Positions 15,240 to 23,570 of a stretch of DNA of 30,566 nucleotides are shown here, in pieces (within the stretch, counting starts at the first letter, position 1; each line of letters starts with the position of its first letter). The stretch covers positions 1-30,566 of the forward strand of contig DATDCV010000731.1 of the NCBI GenBank assembly GCA_036524155.1, given 5' to 3'. The notes beneath the pieces are model-generated. The model had not been told where the DNA came from. It searched no databases and was given only the letters and a program-made list of their open reading frames with translations. The DNA is from DATDCV01 sp036524155. GTDB lineage: Bacteria > Verrucomicrobiota > Verrucomicrobiia > Limisphaerales > UBA8199. A program made the position numbers and the translations under genes.

Positions 15240-16202
15240 ATGTCAAGGCCAATTTCGCGTCGTGGTTTCGTTAAGTCCTCATTGCTGGCTTCCGCTGCCG
15301 TTCCGCTCGGGCTGAAGGCGCAGACGCCCGCTCCGGCGGACCAGGTGTTGCTCGCAGTTTCCAAGGAGGCACTGCCGACCGGCAAGATCGGGGGGCAGGA
15401 ATTCAGCCGGCTGTTTCTGGGGGGCAATTTGATCGGGGGCTGGGCCCATGCGCGCGAGTTGAGCTATGTGTCGCCCCTGATGCGACGGTACAACACGCCG
15501 GCCAAAATTCGGGAAACGCTCGAGGTGGCCGAACAAAACGGCATTACCGGACTCAACACGTGGGTGATGGACGATAACTCGCAGATATTCGAGCACTGGA
15601 AGTGCGGCGGCAAAATCAAGTGGATCGCCCAGGCCCGGCTCGACGCCGGCGGGGGGTTTTCCCAGATTCAGCGCGCGATCGACGAAGGGGCCGCCGGGGT
15701 GCACCTGACGGGTGACACCTGCGAGTCGCTGATCACCCAGGAGAAGTTCGAGAAGGTGGGCGAATCGCTGCAGTTCATCAAGGCGCGCAAGAAAATCGCG
15801 GGTGTGGCGGCGCACGATTTGCGGGTGATCGTCGAATGCGAGAAGGCCAAACTGGACGTGGATTTCTACCAAAAGACGTTCCACTCCCACGAATACTTCA
15901 CCGCGCCGCGGCCGGGCGAAAAAGACGCTTTGGGCAAAAACGACAACTCGTGGTGCAGCGACCCGCAGGCGGTGATCGACGTCATGGCGGCCGCGAAGAA
16001 GCCGTGGATCGCTTTCAAGATCCTCGCCGCCGGGGCGATTCATCCCCGGGCCGCGTTCCCTTACGCGTTCAACAGCGGCGCCGATTTCATCCTGGTCGGC
16101 ATGTTCGATTGGCAGATCGAGGAGGACGCGAAGCTGGCGCGCAGGGTGGTGAACATTTGCGCCGGCGCGAATTCCAAGCGCACGCGCCCCTGGTTTTCGT
16201 AG
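15240..16202 (+). CDS. Tat-exported aldo-keto reductase-like (TIM-barrel) protein
   Basis: A 320-aa protein opening with a twin-arginine signal (SRRGFVKSSLLASAAVPLG). After the signal come FSRLFLGGNLIGGWAHARELSYVSPLMRRY and EQNGITGLNTWV, which resemble aldo/keto-reductase-like TIM barrels. Later strands include GVHLTGDTCESLI, VIVECEKAKLDVDFYQKTFH and KPWIAFKILAAGAIHPR. The usual reductase Tyr/Lys/His set is not evident, so it may not be an active reductase. Tat export implies folding, perhaps with a cofactor, before transport. The ATG at 15240 is favoured because it places the signal at the N-terminus; a GTG at 15201 lies upstream. It converges with the PPC gene with 6 bases between stops. 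Confidence 0.68.
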   Translation: MSRPISRRGFVKSSLLASAAVPLGLKAQTPAPADQVLLAVSKEALPTGKIGGQEFSRLFLGGNLIGGWAHARELSYVSPLMRRYNTPAKIRETLEVAEQNGITGLNTWVMDDNSQIFEHWKCGGKIKWIAQARLDAGGGFSQIQRAIDEGAAGVHLTGDTCESLITQEKFEKVGESLQFIKARKKIAGVAAHDLRVIVECEKAKLDVDFYQKTFHSHEYFTAPRPGEKDALGKNDNSWCSDPQAVIDVMAAAKKPWIAFKILAAGAIHPRAAFPYAFNSGADFILVGMFDWQIEEDAKLARRVVNICAGANSKRTRPWFS

Positions 16203-16208
16203 AACGGC

Positions 16209-18620
16209 CTATCCGCCCGCGGCTTCGCACTCCACGACTTTTTCGTCGTAAAAGTCGTCCGTAAGCAAGCCCTCCTCGAACAGCAGCTTGAGCTGCCGCA
16301 AACGGCCGGCCACCTGCTGTTTGGTAAATTTGGGCTTGTTGCCGGCTGCGGCGTTGGTGGAGACGACGGCGGGTTTGGTATCGGCAACGACGGGCGGGTG
16401 AGGCCGCGGCGTGCGCCTCGGCGGGCGTTGGGAGGAGGGGTCAAAGACCGCCACCTTGAGTTCAGTTGCAGGCACGAGATGCCGCCAGAGGAAGGCCTGC
16501 ATCCTGTCTTCCGCGGGCACCGCCACGTGCGCGACATCTTTTCCGCCTATTTTTGCCGAGCCCTCGATGGATAGGCTGGCCGGCTCGCAGTTGGTAGTCA
16601 GGTCGGTCTTTACGATCAGTCGCACGACGGCCTGGGTTCCCGTGATGGAAACCGGCGTCGCAGAAAAACCGGCCGGCGGGTCCTTCAATGTCACTTTAAT
16701 GGCACCGGCAAAGCCGTCTTTGCGAATCGCATGCACGGTGAGCGTCGCGGTGCTTTTGACGCGCAGACTGATACTCGAAGGGACGATTCGCAGGGCGAAA
16801 TCGGGCCGTGGAGGGCCGATGCGCAAGCGGTAGCCGTATTCTTCGCCCGCCTTGCGCGCGGTATCACCCAGGTGAACGTAATACGTCCCGTCCGCAGGCA
16901 AGGTCGCCTGGAGGTAGGAATCGGCGTCGTGCGTGTTGACGCCGGCGGCCAGGTCTTCGCAATCGTCGTTGAACGCCAGCAGCGCGCCCCCGGCGTCCGT
17001 CAACTTGACCACCGAATCCATCGGAGAGTCGAGCCGCCGCGCCAGGACCTCCGCGACCACCACGTCGTTCGATTTGCCTGTGAAACAGAACACGTCCCAG
17101 TCGCCGGGGCGGTTCATGCGCCCGTTGAGCATCACCGGCAGCGTCACCTTCTGGGCCTGCGCCGGAGCGTCGTTGGGCTCCTTTTCAAAAGCCTCCGGCA
17201 GCGAGTCCCGCGCGAAAGGGAGCGGGTTGGAAACAAATCCTTCCCGAGTGGCGACCACACTATATAGCCCCGTTCCGGCGTCCTTCGAAGGGGATGTCAA
17301 AGTCGCGCCGGTCAGGTTCCAACCTTTTACCTTAACGGCCGCCGGAGCGGTTATGCTGTCGCCCAACGGGAACATGCTCGTCAGAAACGGAAACTCTCCA
17401 ATCGTGATGCGGTAGACAAAATCCTCGCGACCGCGGTAAATGGCGTCACAGATGCTCAACACGTAATCGCCGTCTTTGGGAACCTCGTAGAGAATGGTCG
17501 GGTCCGGCTTAAACCGGTAGTCGTCGTCATAAGCGACTTCTTTTCCATCGGAATCGGAAAGCGAGAGCACGGGTTGGAACCAACCCGGGACGGCATCGGC
17601 GATATAGGGGATTAACTGGCGCGCCCGGGTGCTGATCACCAGCCGCTGCCCCTTGCGCGCCGCAAAGCGATGCCGGTTTATCTCGCCCGACGCGATTTGC
17701 CCGTTAACCGTGCAAGGGATCGTGATGCGATCTTCGGCCTCGTTAGCCGGGCGTTTGCGCAGTGCCTGCTCTTCCTTTCCCAGCACCTGATAAAGGGCCG
17801 TCACCATCGGTTTGCGGCTCGCCTCGGGCAGTTGACCGACGTCGAACACGATCGGATTCGACACGCCGCGCGGCGTCCCCAGCCGCAGTTCCCGTTGGCC
17901 CGGTGGAGCTTCGGCGGCAATGGTTACCTCCGCGTAGACAATGTTGGCCAACGCCACGCTCGCGGGCCGGTTGACGTACTCCGCAACCCGCTTCTCGATC
18001 CTGGCAATCAGGTCCCGGGTCTCATCCCCCGACTCCACCGGCGCCATCACGCTCCGGTCGGCATTGGTCCCCCCGCCGGTCATCACGGCGTCAGAGGTTG
18101 CCGTCAGCGGCCCTCCGCTCATCATGGCCGAGGCGGCCTCTTTTCGCTCTTTCTTAAGTTCTCTAACCTGCTCGTTCAGGAGAGTCACTTCCTGGGGGTT
18201 GAGTGCACGGTTGTACTGAACCACTTTCGCGGAAACGCCTGACCCGGTGATAAACACCTCCTCCACGTCCTCCAGGCCTTGTCCGCCAAGCTTGATCTGG
18301 AACGTAGTGCCCTGCTGGCCGCCGGCCGGATACGCAAAGCCCACGTATGGGCGGGTTTGGGCGGAAGCGGTGACCGCGAATGCCCACAGCACCAGAAGTG
18401 CGCAGGAGAAACCCGAGACCCGAAGGAAAGCGCGAACTGACGATGGCAAGGTAATGGAGGCAAAGGAATGAACGCGAATAATCAGTGTTCCCTTGTTATT
18501 CCTTTGCCTCCACTCCTTTGCCTTCGGTGGCTCCCCGATAAGAAATCGCGGCTTCCTCCGTTGGCCTTCGGCCTTCGGGTTTCTATCGGATTTCGGATTT
18601 CGGTTTTCGGATTTCGACAT
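16209..18620 (-). CDS. Large exported PPC-domain protein with a SHOCT-like tail
   Basis: An 803-aa protein from the ATG at 18620. The true start is uncertain. The first 55 or so residues are Arg/Lys/Asn-rich and derive from TTTCGG repeats; the signal peptide (VSGFSCALLVLWAFAVTASA) begins after them. A TTG at 18449 would give a standard-length signal and may be the real start. The mature protein opens with RPYVGFAYPAGGQQGTTFQI, as in exported PVC proteins, and contains pre-peptidase-like (PPC) beta domains (GDYVLSICDAIYRGREDFVYRIT; WDVFCFTG...YYVHLGDTA). The C-terminus (LRQLKLLFEEGLLTDDFYDEK) resembles a SHOCT motif. It is the last gene of the run from 21784. Function is unknown; a surface or binding role is likely. 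Confidence 0.78.
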   Translation of the reverse strand: MSKSENRNPKSDRNPKAEGQRRKPRFLIGEPPKAKEWRQRNNKGTLIIRVHSFASITLPSSVRAFLRVSGFSCALLVLWAFAVTASAQTRPYVGFAYPAGGQQGTTFQIKLGGQGLEDVEEVFITGSGVSAKVVQYNRALNPQEVTLLNEQVRELKKERKEAASAMMSGGPLTATSDAVMTGGGTNADRSVMAPVESGDETRDLIARIEKRVAEYVNRPASVALANIVYAEVTIAAEAPPGQRELRLGTPRGVSNPIVFDVGQLPEASRKPMVTALYQVLGKEEQALRKRPANEAEDRITIPCTVNGQIASGEINRHRFAARKGQRLVISTRARQLIPYIADAVPGWFQPVLSLSDSDGKEVAYDDDYRFKPDPTILYEVPKDGDYVLSICDAIYRGREDFVYRITIGEFPFLTSMFPLGDSITAPAAVKVKGWNLTGATLTSPSKDAGTGLYSVVATREGFVSNPLPFARDSLPEAFEKEPNDAPAQAQKVTLPVMLNGRMNRPGDWDVFCFTGKSNDVVVAEVLARRLDSPMDSVVKLTDAGGALLAFNDDCEDLAAGVNTHDADSYLQATLPADGTYYVHLGDTARKAGEEYGYRLRIGPPRPDFALRIVPSSISLRVKSTATLTVHAIRKDGFAGAIKVTLKDPPAGFSATPVSITGTQAVVRLIVKTDLTTNCEPASLSIEGSAKIGGKDVAHVAVPAEDRMQAFLWRHLVPATELKVAVFDPSSQRPPRRTPRPHPPVVADTKPAVVSTNAAAGNKPKFTKQQVAGRLRQLKLLFEEGLLTDDFYDEKVVECEAAGG
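18456..18511. other. Perfect 14-bp inverted repeat at the 5' end of the PPC gene
   Basis: GGAGGCAAAGGAAT (18456-18469) and ATTCCTTTGCCTCC (18498-18511) form a perfect 14-bp inverted repeat with a 28-base loop. On the minus strand the hairpin ends 6 bases before a TTG codon (18449) that may be the real start of the PPC protein. A partial direct copy (CCTTTGCCTTC) lies just beyond. It may control translation or be a small mobile-element remnant. Confidence 0.6.
18561..18617. repeat. Low-complexity TTTCGG-rich repeat
   Basis: This is a run of GCCTTCGG, ATTTCGG and TTTTCGG words like the one at 1480-1550. In the minus-strand frame it is read as an Asn/Pro/Lys/Arg-rich N-terminal extension of the PPC protein, which suggests that extension is not real protein. 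Confidence 0.7.
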
Positions 18621-18659
18621 GGCGTTCTGATACACAGGCGGTGCAGGCGTTAGCCGGGC

Positions 18660-20096
18660 CTACATAATTTCCGTCAGCAGTCCATTGGCCTTGACGCCCT
18701 CCGAGGCCGCGGGCAAAACGCGGGCTTCGAGGCCCATTGGATGCGGCAGCTTTGCGGTGAAGTCGATCCCGGCCAGTTGATAGATGCTGCCCAGAAGGTC
18801 CACGGGATACACCGGGCGATCCTTCACTTCCTCAGCCTTGGCACTGGACGACCCGACGATTTGGCCACCTTTGAAACCGCCGCCGGCTACCAGCACGCTG
18901 AACACGTTGCCATAGTGATTGCGGCCGCCGTTCCAGGGAGGCTGCCAGTCGATCTTGGGCCCGCGACCGAACTCGCCGCAGCACCAAACCAGCGTGCTTT
19001 CCAACAGGCCGCGTTCGTGCAAATCCAGTAACAACATAGCCAGGCCCTGGTCCAGTTGCGGGCACTGCCGGTTCATGGTCTGGAAATGATCTTTGTGTGT
19101 GTCCCAGCCGCCCGGGTAATTGATGACGATATACGGAACGCCAGCCTCCACCATGCGCCGGGCAGCGAGGCAATCCTGGCCGAATGTGTGGCGACCGTAG
19201 CGATCGCGCAATTCCGATTTCTCCTTCGAGAGATCGAACACCTGGCGGCCCTCGCCCAGGATCAGATCATAGGCCTGTTTTCTGGCTTCCTCTGAAGCCG
19301 AGACCTGGGGACTGTCCGCCATCGTGCGGCCCATCGTGTTCATCTTCTCAAGCAAATCGCGTCGTTTCTTCTGCCGGTCGTCCGTGATGCCCCTGGCGAC
19401 AACTCCTTCCACCTCGAATCGCTGCGCGTTAGGATCGCTCCCCGTCGCGAAGGGTTTGAGCCTGGGCCCCAGGAAGCCTTCTTCGGAAAAACGTCCCTGC
19501 GGCTGCGTCAGCACTACGTAGGGCGGAATCAGCCCCTTGTACTCCGGGCTCTTGAACAGCGCGAAAACCGCGCCGATGCTTGGATAAGCCAACCGTTCGC
19601 CCGGCATATGCGCCGTCTGCATCAGGTAGGCCGCGGTTTCGTGGCCGTTGTTGCGGTGCGTCATGCTGCGGATCAGCGAGTACTTATCGGCCTGCTTCGC
19701 CAGGTTGGGAAACCACTCGCTCAATGTGATCCCGTCGACATTGGTGGGGAGAAACTTCTTCAGCGGCCCGTTGTAGTCGTACCCGGCGTCCGGTTTGGGA
19801 TCCCAGGTGTCGTTGTGGGACATGCCGCCCCAAAGGAAGATCTGGATCACCGACCGGGCCTTGATCTTCCCCGGCGTTTTGGCGGCGGTTTCAGCCACGG
19901 GCGGTTCAGCGGCGAACAAATGGCCATGGGCGGCCAGCAGACCGGCAGTGCTGAAAAGACCGATGCGCATGGCCTCGCGCCGCGACATGGGCAGGCTCAA
20001 AGTCAGGCCGAAAGCATCAGCGCTGCGTTTTGGACCGTGCGGTTTGCTCATAGAACTTCGTATTAGTTTTTCCGGCCGCGCAACCGGCCGGCTCAT
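18660..20096 (-). CDS. Tat-exported DUF1501 (sulfatase-like fold) protein
   Basis: A 478-aa protein with a Tat motif (SRREAMRIG) and hydrophobic stretch (LFSTAGLLAAHGHLFA). The body has DUF1501 features: SVIQIFLWGGMSHNDTWDPKPDA, the repeated His residues in SMTHRNNGHETAAYLMQTAHMPGERL and GHTFGQDCLAARRMVEAGVPY (read from RYGRHTF onward). Metal-binding-type segments INYPGGWDTHKDHF and WCCGEFGRGPKIDW follow. The family is related to alkaline phosphatase/sulfatase folds and is a hallmark of PVC bacteria; substrates are unknown. The ATG at 20096 overlaps the stop of the upstream DUF1549 gene (TGATG), which suggests coupled translation and fixed this start. A later ATG at 20051 is a possible alternative. 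Confidence 0.9.
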   Translation of the reverse strand: MSRPVARPEKLIRSSMSKPHGPKRSADAFGLTLSLPMSRREAMRIGLFSTAGLLAAHGHLFAAEPPVAETAAKTPGKIKARSVIQIFLWGGMSHNDTWDPKPDAGYDYNGPLKKFLPTNVDGITLSEWFPNLAKQADKYSLIRSMTHRNNGHETAAYLMQTAHMPGERLAYPSIGAVFALFKSPEYKGLIPPYVVLTQPQGRFSEEGFLGPRLKPFATGSDPNAQRFEVEGVVARGITDDRQKKRRDLLEKMNTMGRTMADSPQVSASEEARKQAYDLILGEGRQVFDLSKEKSELRDRYGRHTFGQDCLAARRMVEAGVPYIVINYPGGWDTHKDHFQTMNRQCPQLDQGLAMLLLDLHERGLLESTLVWCCGEFGRGPKIDWQPPWNGGRNHYGNVFSVLVAGGGFKGGQIVGSSSAKAEEVKDRPVYPVDLLGSIYQLAGIDFTAKLPHPMGLEARVLPAASEGVKANGLLTEIM

Positions 20097-21784
20097 CAAT
20101 GCCGATACAGAAACTCCGTGCTGTTGACCAAAGCCCAGGTGATGTCCACCCAGTCTTCGCGCGCCTTCACCCGGCCGGCCCGGCCCGGCCTGCCGTACTC
20201 CTCGAGGGCCTTTGCCTCGTCGGCCGTGGGGAAACGCGAAAGCGTCGTCAGGTATAATTCCTCGATGATTTCTGGGGGTTTACGGCCGGACTCGAAAAGC
20301 GCCTTGAGCCTGGGGCCTTGCTCGAGTTTGCGCTGGATATGGCTCGAATTCAACAGATGCAGCCACTGGGCGGGGAGCATTTTGTTGATGCGCTCGCTCT
20401 CCATTCCAGTCGCGCGGGCCGAACGCCCGAACAAAGCCAGGAACGGACTTGTGATGCTGCCGTCGGCGAGGGCGGTCGCGGGCATGTTCGGGGGGATATA
20501 GGTGAAGGGCTCGGGAATCGCGCTGGTGTACAAGTCCGAAGCGCCGGTGACCTTGTTAATTGCATCAATGAGCACCTCCGCCTCCAAACGCCTCAAGCCA
20601 TAGCAGCCGAAATTGGTTTCCGCTTCGGAAAGGCTGGCCGGCGGCACGGACGAGAACTGGTAGGTGTTGGAATTAAGGATCAGACGGTAGAGACGTTTCA
20701 GGTCATAGCGCCCGGCGACCAACTCTTTCTGCAGGCAGGCCAGCAACTCGGGGTTGCTCGGCGGGTTGTCATTCCGGATATCGTCCGGTTCGTGGATAAT
20801 GCCGCGCCCCAGCAGCCAGGCCCAAACGCGGTTGGCGATGTTGCGTGTGAACCACGGGTTCTCCCCGGTGATTAGCCAGGCGGCAAAAACCTCCCGAGGA
20901 TCACGGTCGTCGGGGAGTTTGATCTCCTTGCCGCCGGGAAAAGCTGCAACTTCCGGCGCGCATTTGATCGGCAGCATGCTGGAACCGGCTGCGGGACTGT
21001 TGGTGTCCGCGCCGGGCGCTTTGAGGGGTTCCCAGAAGACATTTTCTTCTTTCCATTCCCGCGTCGGCTTATAGCCGATCTGAGAAAAAAAAGCGGCCAT
21101 CCCGGTCAATTCGCTTTTGGGCCAGGACTCGGCTCGGGCCCCCATCAAAGTCAGCGCGACAGCCGTGGCAATCCCTTCGGGCGTGCGGTTCTGGATGGCC
21201 CGATAAAAATTGACCGGCCCAACGCGGAAGTTGCTGCCGCTGGAAGTCAGCAACTCTCGCGCGAATTGGTCATACGGCTTGTTGGCGGCGATTGAGGCAC
21301 GCACCCAATGATGATATGCCTGGGCGGCATTGGGCCACAGGTTGACCGGAAATTCCGCTTTGATCCGCAGGATATCCCCCCACTTCATCGCCCAGTAATC
21401 GGCGAATTCACTCCGTTCCAGCAGCCGGTCGATCAGCTTGCGGCGTTTGTTTTTGGTGTCCGGGTCCTGGATGAAATCCCGCGCCTCCTTCGCCGTGGGC
21501 AACGTACCGACCGTGTCGAGGTAGACCCGGCGCACGAACACCGCGTCCGAGCACAGAACCGGCTGAATCCCGAGCGGCTTGAGTTTGACCAGGACCAGGT
21601 TGTCAATCTGCCCTTGCGGCTCGATCACGGCAGCACTTTCGTATGCGCTCCGCTCTGTTTCGGGCGCTTCAGCAGCTCCGCCCGCAGCGGCAAAGGCGAA
21701 CGTCAGGAACGACAAACCGCATGCCAGGCTTGCGCGCCAGCACACACGTTTTCCCGTCCACGGCATCACCAGTTCATTCAGCAT
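20096..21784 (-). CDS. Exported DUF1549/DUF1553 protein
   Basis: A 562-aa protein with an export signal (CWRASLACGLSFLTFAFAAA). The N-terminal DUF1549 part has FVRRVYLDTVGTLPTAKEAR and LLERSEFADYWAMKWGDIL, and the C-terminal DUF1553 part has PREVFAAWLITGENPWFTRN, RVWAWLLGRGI and NPELLACLQKELV. These domains form the core of the 'planctomycete cytochrome' proteins, but no haem-binding CxxCH is visible here. It starts the run DUF1549/1553, DUF1501, PPC, a common PVC arrangement believed to process a secreted or periplasmic substrate. The start at 21784 allows a normal signal peptide; 21766 would shorten it, and the frame is open to 21892. The stop overlaps the next start by one base. Confidence 0.9.
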   Translation of the reverse strand: MLNELVMPWTGKRVCWRASLACGLSFLTFAFAAAGGAAEAPETERSAYESAAVIEPQGQIDNLVLVKLKPLGIQPVLCSDAVFVRRVYLDTVGTLPTAKEARDFIQDPDTKNKRRKLIDRLLERSEFADYWAMKWGDILRIKAEFPVNLWPNAAQAYHHWVRASIAANKPYDQFARELLTSSGSNFRVGPVNFYRAIQNRTPEGIATAVALTLMGARAESWPKSELTGMAAFFSQIGYKPTREWKEENVFWEPLKAPGADTNSPAAGSSMLPIKCAPEVAAFPGGKEIKLPDDRDPREVFAAWLITGENPWFTRNIANRVWAWLLGRGIIHEPDDIRNDNPPSNPELLACLQKELVAGRYDLKRLYRLILNSNTYQFSSVPPASLSEAETNFGCYGLRRLEAEVLIDAINKVTGASDLYTSAIPEPFTYIPPNMPATALADGSITSPFLALFGRSARATGMESERINKMLPAQWLHLLNSSHIQRKLEQGPRLKALFESGRKPPEIIEELYLTTLSRFPTADEAKALEEYGRPGRAGRVKAREDWVDITWALVNSTEFLYRH

Positions 21785-22000
21785 ACGCCTATGGTCAAGG
21801 ATATTCTTACGCGGAAACCTGACCCCACACAACAACAGAATAAAGTCCCGTTTTTGGACGAGGTCGTCGGAAAAATGGGGGAATTTTTTCAAAAGAGCCG
21901 TTAGGAAAAGCGTGAGGAAACGTGAGGCGAAGCGTGAACCGGCACTGTTGCAGGCTGTTGGCGGAGCACCGAGGGGCAGCCGCGCGGCGTGCCGCCTCAG

Positions 22001-22088
22001 CCATCGGAGGGAACGCCGATTGATAATCGGCTTGAACGAGCCGACGGCCGCTTGTAAGCCGAGTGTGACTCGGCGTGGCGGACCGGGG
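22001..22088. repeat. Palindromic extragenic element, copy 2
   Basis: The core 22014-22075 matches 15102-15163 over 62 bases without gaps (52 identities) and in the same orientation. It keeps the CCGATNNNAATCGG hairpin and the GCCGACGGCC centre. The outer arms are much less well paired here than in copy 1, so this copy looks decayed. It lies upstream of the DUF1549 gene. Confidence 0.8.
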
Positions 22089-22150
22089 TAAAAGGCCAGG
22101 ACGTCGTGACAAACGGATTGGGAACGCTGCTTCGGCCCGCCGCAGGCTAC

Positions 22151-22190
22151 CGTAACCGTCCATAGCCCTCCGTAGCCTTCCGTAGGTTAC
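22151..22190. repeat. Four 10-bp tandem units (CGTAACCGTC-type)
   Basis: CGTAACCGTC, CATAGCCCTC, CGTAGCCTTC and CGTAGGTTAC follow one another without a gap. The units share the pattern CRTARCC-TC, with the last diverged. Confidence 0.7.
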
Positions 22191-22204
22191 CAGGAGGCTT
22201 TGTA

Positions 22205-22276
22205 GGGAGGGGAGGCGAGGACGAGGACGAGGACGAGAAGGAGGAAGAGGAGGGAGGGGGGTGGCTTGGGGGTGTA
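22205..22276. repeat. Purine-rich tract with GAGGAC units
   Basis: About 70 bases that are almost entirely G and A on the plus strand, with three GAGGAC units near 22217-22235 and runs of four to six G further on. Such a tract could form triplex or G-quadruplex structures. It is part of the gene-free tract. Confidence 0.75.
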
Positions 22277-22330
22277 CAGCCGTACCACCGTACCAAGGCC
22301 GGTAAATACGGACGATTCTCACCTTTGCGA

Positions 22331-22368
22331 GCGTCCCACGACCGTCCCAGAGCGTCCCAAGCGTCCCG
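22331..22368. repeat. Four roughly 10-bp units containing CGTCCC
   Basis: GCGTCCCACG, ACCGTCCCAG, AGCGTCCCAA and GCGTCCCGG follow one another. The shared word is CGTCCC; spacing varies between 9 and 11 bases. Confidence 0.65.
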
Positions 22369-22531
22369 GCAGGCGTCGAAGAGGAAGCGACACGATTGGA
22401 CGAGGGTGGAACCGAATAAGCTGGCCCGAGGCAATTGGTTAACAGTTCGAGGGAAAATGCAGGAAGTGTTATTACGCGGGAGTAGGTGTTAATAGCTGAT
22501 GTTAACTGATGGTGACTGAGCCCGAGAGAAG

Positions 22532-22563
22532 GCTGAAAAGCCTAAATGCTGAAAAGCTGAAAT
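22532..22563. repeat. Four 8-bp tandem units (GCTGAAAA-type)
   Basis: GCTGAAAA, GCCTAAAT, GCTGAAAA and GCTGAAAT are contiguous 8-base units. They differ from the GTTAAAGC array nearby but are similar in length and A-richness. Confidence 0.65.
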
Positions 22564-22776
22564 CTTCGTTCCCCGTGAGCCAGGCGGGACGTGGCGAGGT
22601 GGCACTTTATTCGTTATCTGGCGTTAACGAGCGTGATTTGGCGTTATCCACCGATGCCTGGCGATACCGCAGCACGGGCAGGGGGATGGCAATTCCGACG
22701 CTTTCAACCACTGATAGACACGGATGGGCACCGATACACAAGCCGAAGGCCGAAATGCGCAGCAGGGAACGACAAC

Positions 22777-22803
22777 CGCGGAATACGCGGAACACGCGGA
22801 AGG
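22777..22803. repeat. Three 9-bp tandem units (CGCGGAAYA)
   Basis: CGCGGAATA, CGCGGAACA and CGCGGAAGG lie head to tail. They are the end of a longer block (about 22700-22803) with CACTGATAGACACGGATGGG and GCCGAAGGCCGAAATG, which resembles a dispersed noncoding element that I know from other genomes of this group. Confidence 0.65.
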
Positions 22804-22849
22804 CGGGTTTAAGGGGTGGAGAATTTTCTTCTGGGGATATCTGGGGACC

Positions 22850-22885
22850 GCTACATGTGCTACATCTGCTACACCCGTTACGCCC
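22850..22885. repeat. Four 9-bp tandem units (GCTACATGT-type)
   Basis: GCTACATGT, GCTACATCT, GCTACACCC and GTTACGCCC are contiguous. The inverted form of the unit (GTGTAGCA, GTGTAGCAG) recurs at 23116-23142. Confidence 0.7.
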
Positions 22886-22913
22886 GCCCGGCGGCCGGGG
22901 CAGAGGCTGGGAC

Positions 22914-22990
22914 GTTGAAGCGTTGAAGCGTTGAAGCGTTAAAGCGTTAAAGCGTTAAAGCGTTAAAGCGTTAAAGCGTTAAAGCGTTGA
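22914..22990. repeat. 8-bp tandem array, nine full units (GTTRAAGC)
   Basis: Three GTTGAAGC units are followed by six GTTAAAGC units (22914-22985) and a partial GTTGA. Exact repetition makes this a likely site of copy-number change. There are no spacers, so it is not a CRISPR array. Confidence 0.95.
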
Positions 22991-23189
22991 GAGGTTACGA
23001 GTGTCAAGGAGGGAAAATGTTTTTCTCCGGGCAGGGGCTGGAGATGCAAAAGCGTAGCCAAGAACGTAGCAGATTGCGGAAGTGGCTGGTTACGGAGGGT
23101 TTGTGAAGAGCAAAAGTGTAGCACCCTCCAAAAGTGTAGCAGCTCCGAAGTCCGATTGAAATGTTCTTCTCGGAGGGGGGCTGCGATCC

Positions 23190-23224
23190 GTTAAGCGTTA
23201 AGCGTTAAGCGTTAAGAGTTAAGC
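23190..23224. repeat. 7-bp tandem array, five units (GTTAAGC)
   Basis: Five consecutive units, GTTAAGC with one GTTAAGA variant. The unit is one base shorter than in the 22914 array but clearly related to it. Confidence 0.93.
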
Positions 23225-23490
23225 GTTGGCGTCGGTTTTCAGTGCCGGGGAGATTACTTCCGGTGCCCGTTTTGGGTTGATGTATATGGCTGTCCGATCA
23301 AGCCAGGGAGCTTTTCCTCACCGCCGCTACTTTGATCTTCGCGCGGAACTCATCGAGAAGGCGAACCCGGAAAGGTGCGGCGCTCAGTGGGCAGGCATGG
23401 GAGGAGGAGCGGCTGGACAGGTTGTGAAAATACTTTGTTTCGACCCCGACTTGTTTCCGCCGCTTCGTGTGGCCTATATTACAATCTAAT

Positions 23491-23536
23491 TAACTGACCC
23501 CTTTTCTTTTTAACTGACCCCTTTTTGACCCCTTTT
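23491..23536. repeat. Direct repeats of TAACTGACCCCTTTT
   Basis: TAACTGACCCCTTTT occurs at 23491-23505 and 23511-23525, and a truncated GACCCCTTTT follows at 23527-23536. On the minus strand this reads AAAAGGGGTCAGTTA. It lies between the gene-free tract and the terminator of the RHS-associated operon. Confidence 0.85.
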
Positions 23537-23570
23537 GATTATAATATCCGTTTGGCCCGCGTGGTCGGGC

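Noticed and set aside
21808..22434. Minus-strand frames of 95-171 codons upstream of the DUF1549 gene
   Set aside because: They run through the palindromic element and purine-rich tract and translate to low-complexity Pro/Arg/Ser-rich text.
22635..22660. DnaA-box-like TTATCCACC as a sign of a replication origin
   Set aside because: A single near-match; no rep or dnaA gene and no AT-rich unwinding region. The tandem arrays are not typical iterons.
22509..22934. Plus-strand frame in the gene-free tract
   Set aside because: It is composed of repeat translations and has no plausible start site or fold.
22914..23224. CRISPR-like array
   Set aside because: Units are 7-8 bases with no spacers and no cas gene nearby.
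23226..23489. 87-codon plus-strand frame
   Set aside because: No family resemblance, no ribosome-binding site and flanked by repeats; probably chance.
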